64,000 nucleotides of DNA from HGM12998 sp900756495 (GTDB lineage Bacteria; Bacillota; Clostridia; Oscillospirales; Oscillospiraceae), in assembly GCA_958477305.1 (NCBI GenBank), contig CAUEFI010000002.1, forward strand, positions 124,001 to 188,000. The letters run 5' to 3'. Positions within the stretch are counted from its first letter, which is position 1. Each line of letters opens with the position of its first letter. Both the position numbers and the translations under genes were made by a program. The notes under the pieces are model-generated. The model saw only the letters and a program-made list of their open reading frames with translations, was not told the DNA's origin and made no database searches. Below, piece after piece: positions 17,429 to 24,849 of this stretch.

Positions 17429-18475
17429 ATGAGGACACACAAGGTTAAACCCCTCACCGAGGACGAACTCTCGGTTTTTTGCAGTCAGCTCTCACTGCTG
17501 CTCCAGGCGGGCGTGGGCTCCGAGGAGAGCCTCTCCATTCTGACCGACGATGCCCGTACCCCAGGAGAGAGGGCCTTGCTGGAGCAGATCCACGCCGCCC
17601 TGGAAGGGGGGGCCTATCTGTCCGACGCGCTGGCCGGCGCCGGGGTCTTTCCCCCCTACCTCATCCGCATGGTGGAGATCGGCCAGGCCGCCGGCCGGTT
17701 GGATCAGGTCCTCTCAGCCCTGTCCGCCTACTACCAGCGGGAGTCCGATGTGAGCCGTTCACTGCGCCGCGCGGCCGGCTATCCGGCTGTAATGGCCGTT
17801 CTCATCGCGGTCGTCTTCCTGGTGCTGGTGGCCCGGGTTCTGCCCGTGTTTCAGCAGGTCTTTGATCAGCTCGGCGTGTCGGTCTCCCCGGCGGGCGCCG
17901 TGCTGCTCCAGCTGGGCAGTGCGGGAAAGTATCTGGCTGTGGTGCTGGCCGTCCTCTTAATTCTCTGCGCAGCATTCCTCCTGTGGCTCTTCCGGCGCGG
18001 AAAGGACGGCACGGCAGCCTATAGCAAGCTCTTCCTCAAATCGGCCGCATCCAGAGCCATTGATCAGGGCCGCTTTTCCTCCGCCATGTCCCTGATGCTC
18101 TCCAGCGGCCTGCCCCTGGACGAGGCCATGGACCGCACCTGCCAGCTCCTGGAGGGCACAGCCCTCGCCCCCCGGCTCCAGGCCTGTCAGGCACATATGC
18201 AGGAGGGGCTCTCCTTTCCGCGGGCGGTAGAGGATGCGGGGATTTTGTCCGGCCTTGAGGCAGGTCTTCTCTCCGCCGGATTTCGGGCCGGCGCCTCTGA
18301 GCGGGCCATGGAGGAGCTCTCCCACCGCTGCGCCGCCAGGGCGGACGACGCCCTGTCCCGGTCCCTCTCCCGCTTTGAGTACGGTCTGGTTGCGGTGCTG
18401 TGCATCGCAGTAGGCCTGGTTCTCCTGTCGGTGATGCTCCCCCTGCTGGGGGTGCTCTCCGCCATAGGAGGGTAG
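17429..18475 (+). CDS. Type II secretion / type IV pilus inner-membrane platform protein (GspF/PilC)
   Basis: Polytopic platform protein of type IV pilus-like machines, 348 residues. Two GspF domains are present: one about residues 18-140 (LSLLLQAGVGSEESL, then RMVEIGQAAGRLDQVL) and a second about 215-335 (FSSAMSLMLSSGLPLDEAM, then LLSAGFRAGASERAM). Membrane helices lie near 140-163, 183-205 and 318-342. The ATG at 17429 follows AGGGAGGG; upstream in-frame ATGs fall inside the previous gene. It opens the pilus part of the unit; the next gene begins four bases after its stop. Confidence 0.92.
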   Translation: MRTHKVKPLTEDELSVFCSQLSLLLQAGVGSEESLSILTDDARTPGERALLEQIHAALEGGAYLSDALAGAGVFPPYLIRMVEIGQAAGRLDQVLSALSAYYQRESDVSRSLRRAAGYPAVMAVLIAVVFLVLVARVLPVFQQVFDQLGVSVSPAGAVLLQLGSAGKYLAVVLAVLLILCAAFLLWLFRRGKDGTAAYSKLFLKSAASRAIDQGRFSSAMSLMLSSGLPLDEAMDRTCQLLEGTALAPRLQACQAHMQEGLSFPRAVEDAGILSGLEAGLLSAGFRAGASERAMEELSHRCAARADDALSRSLSRFEYGLVAVLCIAVGLVLLSVMLPLLGVLSAIGG

Positions 18476-18479
18476 CGCC

Positions 18480-18791
18480 ATGGGTAGCCGCTCTGTGCTG
18501 TGGAAGCGGGCCCTGCCCCTGTTGCTGCTGCTTGTCCTTCTGCCCCTGGTCCTCTTCTTCGGCGCCCGCGCCCTGGGCGGGCGGGCGGGGATCGAGGGTC
18601 TGGAGCTGGCCGAGCGCTCCGTGCGCCGGGCCGCTGTCCAGTGCTATGCGCTGGAGGGCTTTTATCCCGCCTCCCTGGATTATCTCGAGGCGTATTACGG
18701 CGTCTCCATCGACGATCGCCTTTACTTTGTGGACTACCGCTACGTGGCTTCCAACCTGATGCCGGACATAACAGTGCTGGCCGCTGACTAA
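18480..18791 (+). CDS. Pilin-like small membrane protein
   Basis: A 103-residue protein with an N-terminal hydrophobic helix (residues 11-28). The following segment, RAAVQCYALEGFYPASLDYL, resembles the alpha helix and YP turn of GspG-type pseudopilins. It lacks the canonical prepilin site (Gly before a +5 Glu): the helix is preceded by basic residues (SVLWKRA) and has no Glu at the right place. It starts four bases after the gspF stop behind GGAGGG. I infer a minor pilin or pseudopilin variant; family assignment is tentative. Confidence 0.6.
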   Translation: MGSRSVLWKRALPLLLLLVLLPLVLFFGARALGGRAGIEGLELAERSVRRAAVQCYALEGFYPASLDYLEAYYGVSIDDRLYFVDYRYVASNLMPDITVLAAD

Positions 18792-18818
18792 TCAAGTTAT
18801 ATGGAGAGGAGGGGGCAT

Positions 18819-19295
18819 ATGAATCTGCAGCGCGGGCAGGGCGGTCTGCGCGCCCTTCTGGTTTTCTTCCTGTGCGCCCTCTACTTTGGTCTGGCCATGG
18901 GGCTGACGCTGCTCTCCAGCGGAATTTACCGGGAGGCGGCGGCCTCCTCCGATGCGACCTACGCAGAGCGCACCGCCCTGTCCTATCTGGTAAACCAGGT
19001 TCGACGGGCCGATGCCGCCGGCGGAGTGGCGCTCATCTCTTTTGGAGATGGTGACGCCCTGGCTCTTCGCGAAGGAGATTATGTCACTCTGCTCTACTGT
19101 TACGGCGGACAGCTGATGGAACTGTATACCGAGGAAGGCACCGGCCTGGGTCCAGCCGACGGCACTGCAATTCTTCCCATGGCTGCGCTGGAGCTGTCTG
19201 AATCCGGCGGTCTGATTACCATTACCGCCGATGGAAGCAGCACCTCGCTGGCCCCCCGGTGTGGTATTGATTCCGTAGGGGAGGTGACCCCGTGA
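18819..19295 (+). CDS. DUF4860-like membrane-anchored protein of the pilus operon
   Basis: A 158-residue protein with one N-terminal hydrophobic helix (residues 10-33, LRALLVFFLCALYFGLAMGL) and an external beta-rich domain. The pattern fits the DUF4860 proteins I recall from Clostridia type II secretion/pilus operons; function is not established. A GQGG just before the helix resembles a processing site, but the +5 Glu is absent. The ATG at 18819 follows GAGGAGGGGG; an earlier ATG at 18801 lies upstream of that ribosome site. Its stop overlaps the next start (GTGA). Confidence 0.62.
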   Translation: MNLQRGQGGLRALLVFFLCALYFGLAMGLTLLSSGIYREAAASSDATYAERTALSYLVNQVRRADAAGGVALISFGDGDALALREGDYVTLLYCYGGQLMELYTEEGTGLGPADGTAILPMAALELSESGGLITITADGSSTSLAPRCGIDSVGEVTP

Positions 19296-19621
19296 GACAT
19301 CGGACAGGCGGGCGGGCCAACCTCTTTCTGGTGGAGTTGGTACTGAATCTGCTGATTTTCGCCCTGTGTGCTGCCGTGTGCATGGGGCTGCTCTCCCGTG
19401 CCCGGAGCATGAGCCAGGAGAGCGCCGCTCTCACCCGCGCGGTCTATCTCGCCCAGGACGCCGCCGAGACGTGGCGCGCCAGCGGTAAAACGCCCGTTTG
19501 GAATGACGCCGATGAGGACGGCTTCACCGGACGCTTCACAGCAGAGGGCGGCGCCCTGGACATCGCCATCTATCAGGACGGCCGCCTCATCTACACGCTG
19601 GAGGGGGTGACCGCCCCATGA
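19292..19621 (+). CDS. Pseudopilin-like protein
   Basis: A 109-residue protein starting at GTG inside the previous stop, behind GGGAGGTG. The N-terminus reads GGRANLFLVELVLNLLIF. The FLVEL part looks like the pilin motif FTLVEL, but the residue before the would-be Phe/Leu is Asn or Ala instead of Gly. The soluble part is short and acidic (DADEDGFTGRFT). Its stop overlaps the next start (ATGA). I read it as a minor pseudopilin of the same apparatus. Confidence 0.6.
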   Translation: MRHRTGGRANLFLVELVLNLLIFALCAAVCMGLLSRARSMSQESAALTRAVYLAQDAAETWRASGKTPVWNDADEDGFTGRFTAEGGALDIAIYQDGRLIYTLEGVTAP

Positions 19622-20028
19622 AGAGAGAAGGCGGCGTCATCTCCTCGCCGGTGGGTGTCGGCGTGATTACGGTCATTACCGTGCTTCTGGTCCTCTCCCT
19701 CTCTATCTTTTCAGCCCTGACTCTGTCTACCGCCAGGGCCGATCTGGCCCTCTCCCGCCGCAACGCAGATACGGTAACGGCCTACTATGCCGCCGATGCC
19801 CAGGCTGCGGCTCTGTACCGCACCTTTGAAGCGGGCGGGCAGGCTGAACTGGAGGCCACGCTCCCTGTAACCGATCACCAGAATCTTTATCTTCACCTCA
19901 TCCGAAAGGAAGACGGCTCGGTGGAGATCCTCTCCTGGCAGACTGTCGCGGCGGACGAAACGCTGGAGATAGACGATACGCTGCCCGTCTGGGGCGGCAG
20001 TGAGAGCGAGGAATACCCGTGGAATTGA
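19618..20028 (+). CDS. PilX-like / minor pilin-like protein
   Basis: A 136-residue protein with an N-terminal helix (about residues 10-40, VGVITVITVLLVLSLSIFSA) followed by an amphipathic helix with SRRNADTVTAYYAADAQAA. That layout is typical of PilX/GspK-like N-termini, which continue into a coiled part containing AYYAAEAG. It overlaps the previous gene by four bases and the ATPase start by ten. The rest, rich in acidic residues, is not recognised. Confidence 0.58.
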   Translation: MKREGGVISSPVGVGVITVITVLLVLSLSIFSALTLSTARADLALSRRNADTVTAYYAADAQAAALYRTFEAGGQAELEATLPVTDHQNLYLHLIRKEDGSVEILSWQTVAADETLEIDDTLPVWGGSESEEYPWN

Positions 20029-21095
20029 TGGACATTCTGACCGATGCGGTGGCCCGTGGGACCTCCGATATTCTGATCATTGCCGGACTTCCGGTTTCCT
20101 ATAAGATCAACGGCGTCATCTGCCGGGAAGGGGCGCGCCTGCTGCCGGCAGATACCGCCGCCCTCACCGAGGCTCTCTACCGCATGGCGGGAAATCGGGA
20201 TCTCTCCCGCCTGACCGACCGCGGGGACGACGACTTCTCCTTTGCTGTCCCCGGCCTGTCCCGCTTTCGGGTCAACGCTCTCAAGCAGCGCGGTTCCCTC
20301 GGGCTTGTAATTCGGGTGGTCTCCTTTGCGCTGCCCGATCGGGTAGCCCTGGGCATTCCGGACAACGTCATGGCATTCTCCAGGTGTACACGGGGCATGG
20401 TCCTGTTTACCGGTCCGGCCGGCAGCGGCAAGACCACCACCCTGGCCTGTATTGTGGACGCCGTGAACACCTCCCGCAACGCTCACGTGATTACCATTGA
20501 GGACCCCATTGAGTATCTCCATCAGCACAAGCAGAGCGTGGTCACCCAGCGGGAGCTCTTCACTGATACCGCCAGCTATGACGCGGCCCTGCGGGCCGCT
20601 CTGCGCGAGGCCCCCGACATCATCCTTCTGGGAGAGATGCGGGATCCGGAGACCATCAAGGCGGCGGTTACCGCCGCCGAGACCGGACACCTGGTCATCT
20701 CCACCCTGCACACCATCGGCGCTGCCAATACCATTGACCGCATCGTGGATTCCTTTCCCCCGGAGCAGCAGGGACAGATCCGCACCCAGCTGGCACTGGT
20801 TCTGGAGGGTGTGGTCTCTCAGGAACTGCTGCCCCGGAACGGCGGCGGTCTCGTGCCCGCCTTCGAGGTGATGACAGTCACCCCCGCCGTGCGCAATATG
20901 ATTCGGGAATCCAAGGCGCACCAGTTGGACAACGTCATTGCCCAGTCGGCTGCCGATGGCATGACCACACTGGATCAGTCCATTTTAAAGCTGGTCAAGG
21001 CCGGAACGGTTACGCCCGAGGAGGCTGTCCATCACGCCTTGAACCACGAGTGGATGCTCAAGCGCCTCTCTGCAGAAAATCTGATCGCGAGGTGA
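20019..21095 (+). CDS. PilT-type twitching ATPase
   Basis: Cytosolic hexameric ATPase of type IV pilus-like machines, usually the retraction motor. Motifs in 358 residues: Walker A GPAGSGKTTT (about 132-141), Asp box VITIEDPIEYLH (157-168), Walker B DIILLGEMRDPETI (about 200-213) and His box TGHLVISTLHT (221-231). The C-terminal PAVRNMIRESKAHQLDNVI and DGMTTLDQSIL fit PilT rather than GspE/PilB, as does the lack of a large N-terminal domain. GTG 20019 has a GCGAGG upstream; ATG 20028, overlapping the previous stop, is an alternative. It is the only secretion ATPase here. Confidence 0.92.
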   Translation: MELMDILTDAVARGTSDILIIAGLPVSYKINGVICREGARLLPADTAALTEALYRMAGNRDLSRLTDRGDDDFSFAVPGLSRFRVNALKQRGSLGLVIRVVSFALPDRVALGIPDNVMAFSRCTRGMVLFTGPAGSGKTTTLACIVDAVNTSRNAHVITIEDPIEYLHQHKQSVVTQRELFTDTASYDAALRAALREAPDIILLGEMRDPETIKAAVTAAETGHLVISTLHTIGAANTIDRIVDSFPPEQQGQIRTQLALVLEGVVSQELLPRNGGGLVPAFEVMTVTPAVRNMIRESKAHQLDNVIAQSAADGMTTLDQSILKLVKAGTVTPEEAVHHALNHEWMLKRLSAENLIAR

Positions 21096-21099
21096 TCCC

Positions 21100-21543
21100 A
21101 TGTCCTCCAAACTGACCCACCTCAGCGCCGCCCTGCGCATCTGTGTAGACCAGACGGAGGGCGGCCGCGTCTGCGGTACCGTCTATAGTCAGCGGCTGTG
21201 TTCTCCCATGCCGTTTTCCGACCTGGGGCACCTGCTGGTTCAGGTGGACGCTGTGCTGGACGCCCAGAATTTTCCCCAGGCGTTTCAGCGCATCCGCTCC
21301 TTTCAGGACCATGTGGAACACACCTTTCCCGCCTGTGCCGCCGCCGATCCCGACGAGGGGATGACCGCCGAAGCGGTGTCTTCCGCCCGGGGGAAAACCG
21401 CTACCTTTGTGGTGTACGTCTCCACCCGTCAAAGCGCCACCTGGCAGGGTATGGTAGACTGGCTGGACGGCTCCGCGCCGTCCGCTTTCTCCAGCGCCCT
21501 GGAGTTTATCAAGCTGGTGGACGGACGCCTTTCCAAGCGCTGA
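21100..21543 (+). CDS. Conserved hypothetical protein ending the pilus unit
   Basis: A 147-residue soluble protein starting four bases after the ATPase behind GCGAGGTGATCCC. Readable features are YSQRLCSPMPFSDLGHLLVQ, a segment with NFPQAFQRIRSF, and a C-terminal half with TFVVYVSTRQSATWQGMV and SALEFIKLVDG. I recall similar proteins in Clostridia with no known role. The ATWQG-to-ALEFI half might be a small beta-barrel ligand domain, but I cannot assign it. It is followed directly by a strong terminator, so it is the last gene of the unit. Confidence 0.6.
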   Translation: MSSKLTHLSAALRICVDQTEGGRVCGTVYSQRLCSPMPFSDLGHLLVQVDAVLDAQNFPQAFQRIRSFQDHVEHTFPACAAADPDEGMTAEAVSSARGKTATFVVYVSTRQSATWQGMVDWLDGSAPSAFSSALEFIKLVDGRLSKR

Positions 21544-21551
21544 ATGAATGG

Positions 21552-21590
21552 AAGCCCCCTCCCGGACAGCGTACCGGGAGGGGGCTTTTT
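21552..21590. terminator. Intrinsic terminator ending the sortase-pilus unit
   Basis: A 14-bp stem (AAGCCCCCTCCCGG with its complement) has an 8-base loop, followed rightward by TTTAC after GGGGGCTT. It lies between convergent genes and can also serve the leftward CBS gene. Confidence 0.88.
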
Positions 21591-21593
21591 ACA

Positions 21594-22022
21594 CTATAGC
21601 TTTTTGACGTTGTCTGAGATCTCGGACAGGGCCTTGCCGGCCTCCATATCGCAGCGGTGGCTGCGGGCCAGATCTCCCAGGGAGACCATACCCACCACGC
21701 TGTTCCCCTCCAATACCGGGAGCCTCCGCACCTGCTTTTCCGCCATCAGCCGGGCGGCCTCCCGCGCATCGTCCTCCGGCGAGACCACCGCGCAGTTGCG
21801 TGTCATGATGTCCTTGACCTGGGTTTTGCCCGGGTCCTCCTCTGCCGCAACACAGCGCAGTACGATGTCCCGGTCGGTGACAATGCCCCGCAGGCCGCCG
21901 TCCTCTCCGCACACGGGCAGAGAGCCGAGATTGTGCCTGGAGAGGAGCCGGGCGGCCAGGGCCGCCGACTCGCCGGGGGTAATGGAGACCACGCTTGGGT
22001 TCATCAAATCGCGCACTTGCAT
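21594..22022 (-). CDS. CBS-domain pair protein
   Basis: A stand-alone two-CBS (Bateman) module of 142 residues. The first CBS starts MQVRDLMNPSVVSITPGES and ends GIVTDRDIVLR; the second has VKDIMTRNCAVVSPED and GMVSLGDLARS. Such modules bind adenine nucleotides and report energy state; no effector domain is attached. The ribosome site GGGAGGAAGG lies inside a long hairpin formed with the end of the upstream gene (22026-22079), so expression may be controlled by that structure. The target is unknown. Confidence 0.92.
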   Translation of the reverse strand: MQVRDLMNPSVVSITPGESAALAARLLSRHNLGSLPVCGEDGGLRGIVTDRDIVLRCVAAEEDPGKTQVKDIMTRNCAVVSPEDDAREAARLMAEKQVRRLPVLEGNSVVGMVSLGDLARSHRCDMEAGKALSEISDNVKKL

Positions 22023-22025
22023 AGA

Positions 22026-22079
22026 AAAACCGCCTTCCTCCCAAATGTTACGGTTAGTTTGGGCAGAAAAGGCGGTTTT
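22026..22079 (-). promoter_or_regulatory. Hairpin covering the ribosome site of the CBS gene
   Basis: Read leftward, AAAACCGCCTT pairs with AAGGCGGTTTT (22079-22069 with 22036-22026). An inner CCCAAA/TTTGGG stem (22063-22058 with 22045-22040) encloses CTAACCGTAACA. The structure starts at the QueG stop codon and ends in TTTTTCT four bases before the CBS ATG. It sequesters GGGAGGAAGG. It can work as an intergenic terminator/attenuator or as a translational block; a matching loop ligand is not evident. Confidence 0.6.
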
Positions 22080-22914
22080 ATTCGCCTTTGGGATAGAGGT
22101 TCAGGTTGCGCCGGAGCACGGCGGGTCCTCGCCACGCAAAAGACCGATCCCCATATTTCTCCCGAAAGGTCCGGTTCGTCAGCCCCTCCAAATCAGCCCC
22201 CGAGAGCGTGTCAATCAGATTATCCCGGAACTCTGGCAGTGGGGAGAGGGCGGGCGCGGCATTGTAAGGGCAGGCGCGCTGGCACAAGTCGCAGCCCCAG
22301 ATCAGCGGGTGAGCAGCCAGCAGCGCCTCCTCCTCCGCAGAGAGGGCGCCCTTCCGCTGAGTGATATCTGAGAGACAGCGGCCTGACTTTGCTTTCCCTG
22401 TATGCAGGATACCGACGGGGCAGGCTGCGGCGCATTTCCCGCAGTCCATGCAGTCCGGCGCCGGGGCCGCCTCGGGAAGCGGGAGGCATGCGCCTGTGAG
22501 AATGGTTCCGAGAAAGACATAGCTGCCGTAGGGAGGCAGAAGAAAGAGGCCGTTTTTTCCCCGCAGGCCCAGCCCCGCGAGCCAGGCGGCCTCCCGCTCG
22601 GGCAGCGGGGAGTTGTCTGCAGAGGGACAAAATAATTCCTCTGGGTATATTTTTGACAAAAATTTGCACACCGTATTCAACCGCCGGATCAAAACCCGGT
22701 GATAATCCTCCCCCCGGGCATACAGCGAGAGGTTGCCCGGCCGATCTCCGGCATAGTAGGGGAACGCGGCGGCAAGCACGGTGCGCGGCCGGGGACACAG
22801 GTCCTCCGCCCTGTCCCGGGCTTCCGCCGACATGTAGGGCAACAGCCGCTCATAGGCCACGCCCCCCCAGGCCGCGGCTCCGGCTGCCTGAAACGCCCGC
22901 TCCAGACCGTTCAT
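22078..22914 (-). CDS. QueG-like (epoxyqueuosine reductase) iron-sulfur protein
   Basis: A 278-residue protein related to epoxyqueuosine reductase, which makes queuosine in tRNA wobble positions using cobalamin and two [4Fe-4S] clusters. Two ferredoxin-like motifs are clear: CMDCGKCAAACP (near 155-166) and CDLCQRACP (near 206-214). The N-terminal half has LAAAFPYYAG and SLYARGEDYH, as in the QueG cobalamin domain. It is shorter than the usual 340-380 residues and lacks the C-terminal HEAT-like repeats, as in many Clostridia versions, so activity as true QueG is not certain. Its ATG overlaps the MurE stop (ATGA). Confidence 0.82.
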   Translation of the reverse strand: MNGLERAFQAAGAAAWGGVAYERLLPYMSAEARDRAEDLCPRPRTVLAAAFPYYAGDRPGNLSLYARGEDYHRVLIRRLNTVCKFLSKIYPEELFCPSADNSPLPEREAAWLAGLGLRGKNGLFLLPPYGSYVFLGTILTGACLPLPEAAPAPDCMDCGKCAAACPVGILHTGKAKSGRCLSDITQRKGALSAEEEALLAAHPLIWGCDLCQRACPYNAAPALSPLPEFRDNLIDTLSGADLEGLTNRTFREKYGDRSFAWRGPAVLRRNLNLYPKGE

Positions 22915-24428
22915 CCCTGGTCGTACCGTGCCAGCGCCTTCTGTGCCAGCATCCCGTCGGGCACGCAGGGCTCCGGGCCGTTTTTTCTCTTCTGCTGCTG
23001 CTCACAGCCCTTGCCCGCCAGCACTACCACAGCGGGTCTCTCGCACTCCAATATGGCGGCATATACCGCCCGCTCCCGATCGGGAATAACCGTATAGTCC
23101 TTTCCAGCGGCGGAGATATACCGGCCGATGTCGGCACAGATATCCGCCACCTCCTCGGGGCCTGGGTCGTCTTCCGTCAGAAGGATGCGGTCGGCCAGCG
23201 CACCCGCTGCGCCGCCCATGCCCTCCCGGCGGTCGATTCCCTTCCCTCCGGTACAGCCGAAGAGGACGGTCAGCTGCCGGCCGGGGTACTCCCTGCGCAC
23301 CGATCGCAGCGCGGTCTCCAGACTCATACCGTTGTGGGAGTAATCCACAATCACGGAAATCTGCCCGTCGGCGCTCTGGTAATGCTCCATGCGGCCGGGC
23401 ACAAAGGCCCGCTCCAGTCCTTTTGCAGCGGCCTCCGGCGGGATGCCGTAGACCTCGCATACCGCCAGGGCGGCCAAGGCATTTTCCACATTAAAGAGGC
23501 CGGGGGTGGAGATGGCCATATCCCGCTCATAGCGGGGTGTACGGACTTGGAACCGGATGCGGTTGCCCACCTTGCGCACATCCGTACCGTATACGTGGGC
23601 GGCGGGATCCCGCTGGGAGAAACTCACAGCCCGGCCGCAGGAGGCTGCGGCCGCCCAAATCTCTGCTGCGCGGTCGCTGTCCAGGTTGACGCAGGCCGCT
23701 CCGGCCTGCCGGAAAATAAGGAGCTTGGATTGGAAATAGTCCTCCAGATCGGGATGCTCCACCGGAGAGATGTGGTCCTCCCCCAGGTTCAGAAAGACGG
23801 CGCAGGCCAGATCTACCCCGATAACCCGCCCGTACTTGAGGGCTTGGCTGGAGATTTCCATCGTCAGATAGTCCGCGCCGCAGGAGGCCGCGTGAAACAG
23901 GTGCTTCTGCAGATCCAGCGGCTCCGGCGTGGTCAGCTTGGCCGGCCGGCGCTCCACGCCGTCGTCGGTAACGATGGTGGACAAAATGGCGCTCTCCCGG
24001 TGGTTTTGGGCGGACAGCCAGGCATCCAGAATCGATTTCAAATAGTAGGCCGTGGTGGTCTTGCCCTTGGTACCGGTAATACCTGTAACCGTCAGCGCAC
24101 CAGACGGGTGTCCATAGGACAGATCAGCCAGCAGGCCCATGGCGGCGCGGATGTCGGTTACCCGGAGGCAGGGGAGCGGCACCGACGGGTACTCCCTCTC
24201 ACTGACATAGGCAAAGGCGCCCTGCCGCTCCGCATCCTGGAGGTAGGACGGCTTAAACGCCGCCCCCTTGCAGACAAAAAGGGTATTGGGGACGACCACC
24301 CTGGAGTCGCAGGAGACCAGGGAGACCGGGTGGGTCAGATCCGCTTTCAGAGGGGCCTTGTCCGCGAGAAGCCCATTCCTGATGAGGAGCTGAAAGTAAT
24401 CTCCCAGCGGGAGGCGGGGACGGTTCAT
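22911..24428 (-). CDS. murE: MurE-type UDP-MurNAc-tripeptide synthetase
   Basis: Mur ligase of 505 residues that adds the third amino acid to UDP-MurNAc-L-Ala-D-Glu. The ATP site is TGTKGKTTT (about 118-126), followed by EISSQALKYGR and the C-terminal domain with VDYSHNGMSLE. At the substrate-selecting loop it has TEDDPGPEE (DDPG near 420-423) where diaminopimelate-adding enzymes have DNPR, so it probably adds lysine or another residue. ATG 24428 is five bases from GAGGTG; an adjacent ATG at 24431 is also possible. It lies downstream of an Xre gene and near a D-aspartate ligase/racemase pair. A second, canonical murE may exist elsewhere. Confidence 0.88.
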   Translation of the reverse strand: MNRPRLPLGDYFQLLIRNGLLADKAPLKADLTHPVSLVSCDSRVVVPNTLFVCKGAAFKPSYLQDAERQGAFAYVSEREYPSVPLPCLRVTDIRAAMGLLADLSYGHPSGALTVTGITGTKGKTTTAYYLKSILDAWLSAQNHRESAILSTIVTDDGVERRPAKLTTPEPLDLQKHLFHAASCGADYLTMEISSQALKYGRVIGVDLACAVFLNLGEDHISPVEHPDLEDYFQSKLLIFRQAGAACVNLDSDRAAEIWAAAASCGRAVSFSQRDPAAHVYGTDVRKVGNRIRFQVRTPRYERDMAISTPGLFNVENALAALAVCEVYGIPPEAAAKGLERAFVPGRMEHYQSADGQISVIVDYSHNGMSLETALRSVRREYPGRQLTVLFGCTGGKGIDRREGMGGAAGALADRILLTEDDPGPEEVADICADIGRYISAAGKDYTVIPDRERAVYAAILECERPAVVVLAGKGCEQQQKRKNGPEPCVPDGMLAQKALARYDQG

Positions 24429-24552
24429 CATGTCACCTCGGTTCAGTGGAGGAGGGCTTCCGCCCTCGGTGGAATACAGCTGCGGGCGGCCGCGCCGGGG
24501 GCGTGCCTCCATAGGCAGCTCGGAAACCTCTGCCTTCTGGAGACGGTAACTC

Positions 24553-24762
24553 TTACCGCACGTCCGTCCGGCCCAACAGATAATCGGCACTCACACCGTA
24601 AAAATCGGCAAGTGCCAAAATAGTGGAAGCCCCCGGCTCTCGTGAGCCATGCTCGTAGCGACGGTAAGTATTAAAGCCAATTTCAATTGCTTTTGCCACA
24701 TCTTCTTGCCTTAAATTCTTTTCTTTTCGCAGCATCAACAACCGCTCCCCCAGAATCTCCAT
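24553..24762 (-). CDS. Small Xre-family helix-turn-helix regulator
   Basis: A 69-residue protein that is all DNA-binding domain: LGERLLMLRKEKNLRQEDVA, then FNTYRRYEHGSREPGASTI and ALADFYGVSADYLLGRTD, the classical Cro/C1 fold. ATG 24762 is preferred because GAGGTG lies just upstream; ATG 24765 is adjacent. It is divergent from a small helical protein at 24850. Its promoter overlaps the other one completely, which suggests autoregulation and mutual exclusion. The MurE gene follows in the same direction after 121 bases. Confidence 0.9.
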   Translation of the reverse strand: MEILGERLLMLRKEKNLRQEDVAKAIEIGFNTYRRYEHGSREPGASTILALADFYGVSADYLLGRTDVR

Positions 24763-24784
24763 CATACACCTCATAATATTTTTC

Positions 24785-24835
24785 TTGACAGACCCATTTG
24801 GGGCAATTATAATAAAATCAACCCAAACAGGTCAA
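24785..24835. promoter_or_regulatory. Two opposed promoters sharing one -10 core
   Basis: Rightward: TTGACA (24785-24790), 17 bases, TATAAT (24808-24813), a full consensus. Leftward: TTGACC (24835-24830), 18 bases, TATAAT (24811-24806). The -10 boxes overlap by four bases, and each -35 lies beyond the other's start site, so RNA polymerase cannot occupy both. The flanks are pseudo-symmetric (TTGAC...TTTGG and CCAAA...GTCAA), a likely operator for the adjacent Xre protein. Confidence 0.72.
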
Positions 24836-24849
24836 TGGAGGAATGTATT

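Noticed and set aside
22653..24623. Open frame of over 600 codons on the plus strand opposite murE
   Set aside because: Antisense shadow in GC-rich sequence; the composition is Arg/Gly/His-rich and has no recognisable motif, while murE is complete on the other strand.
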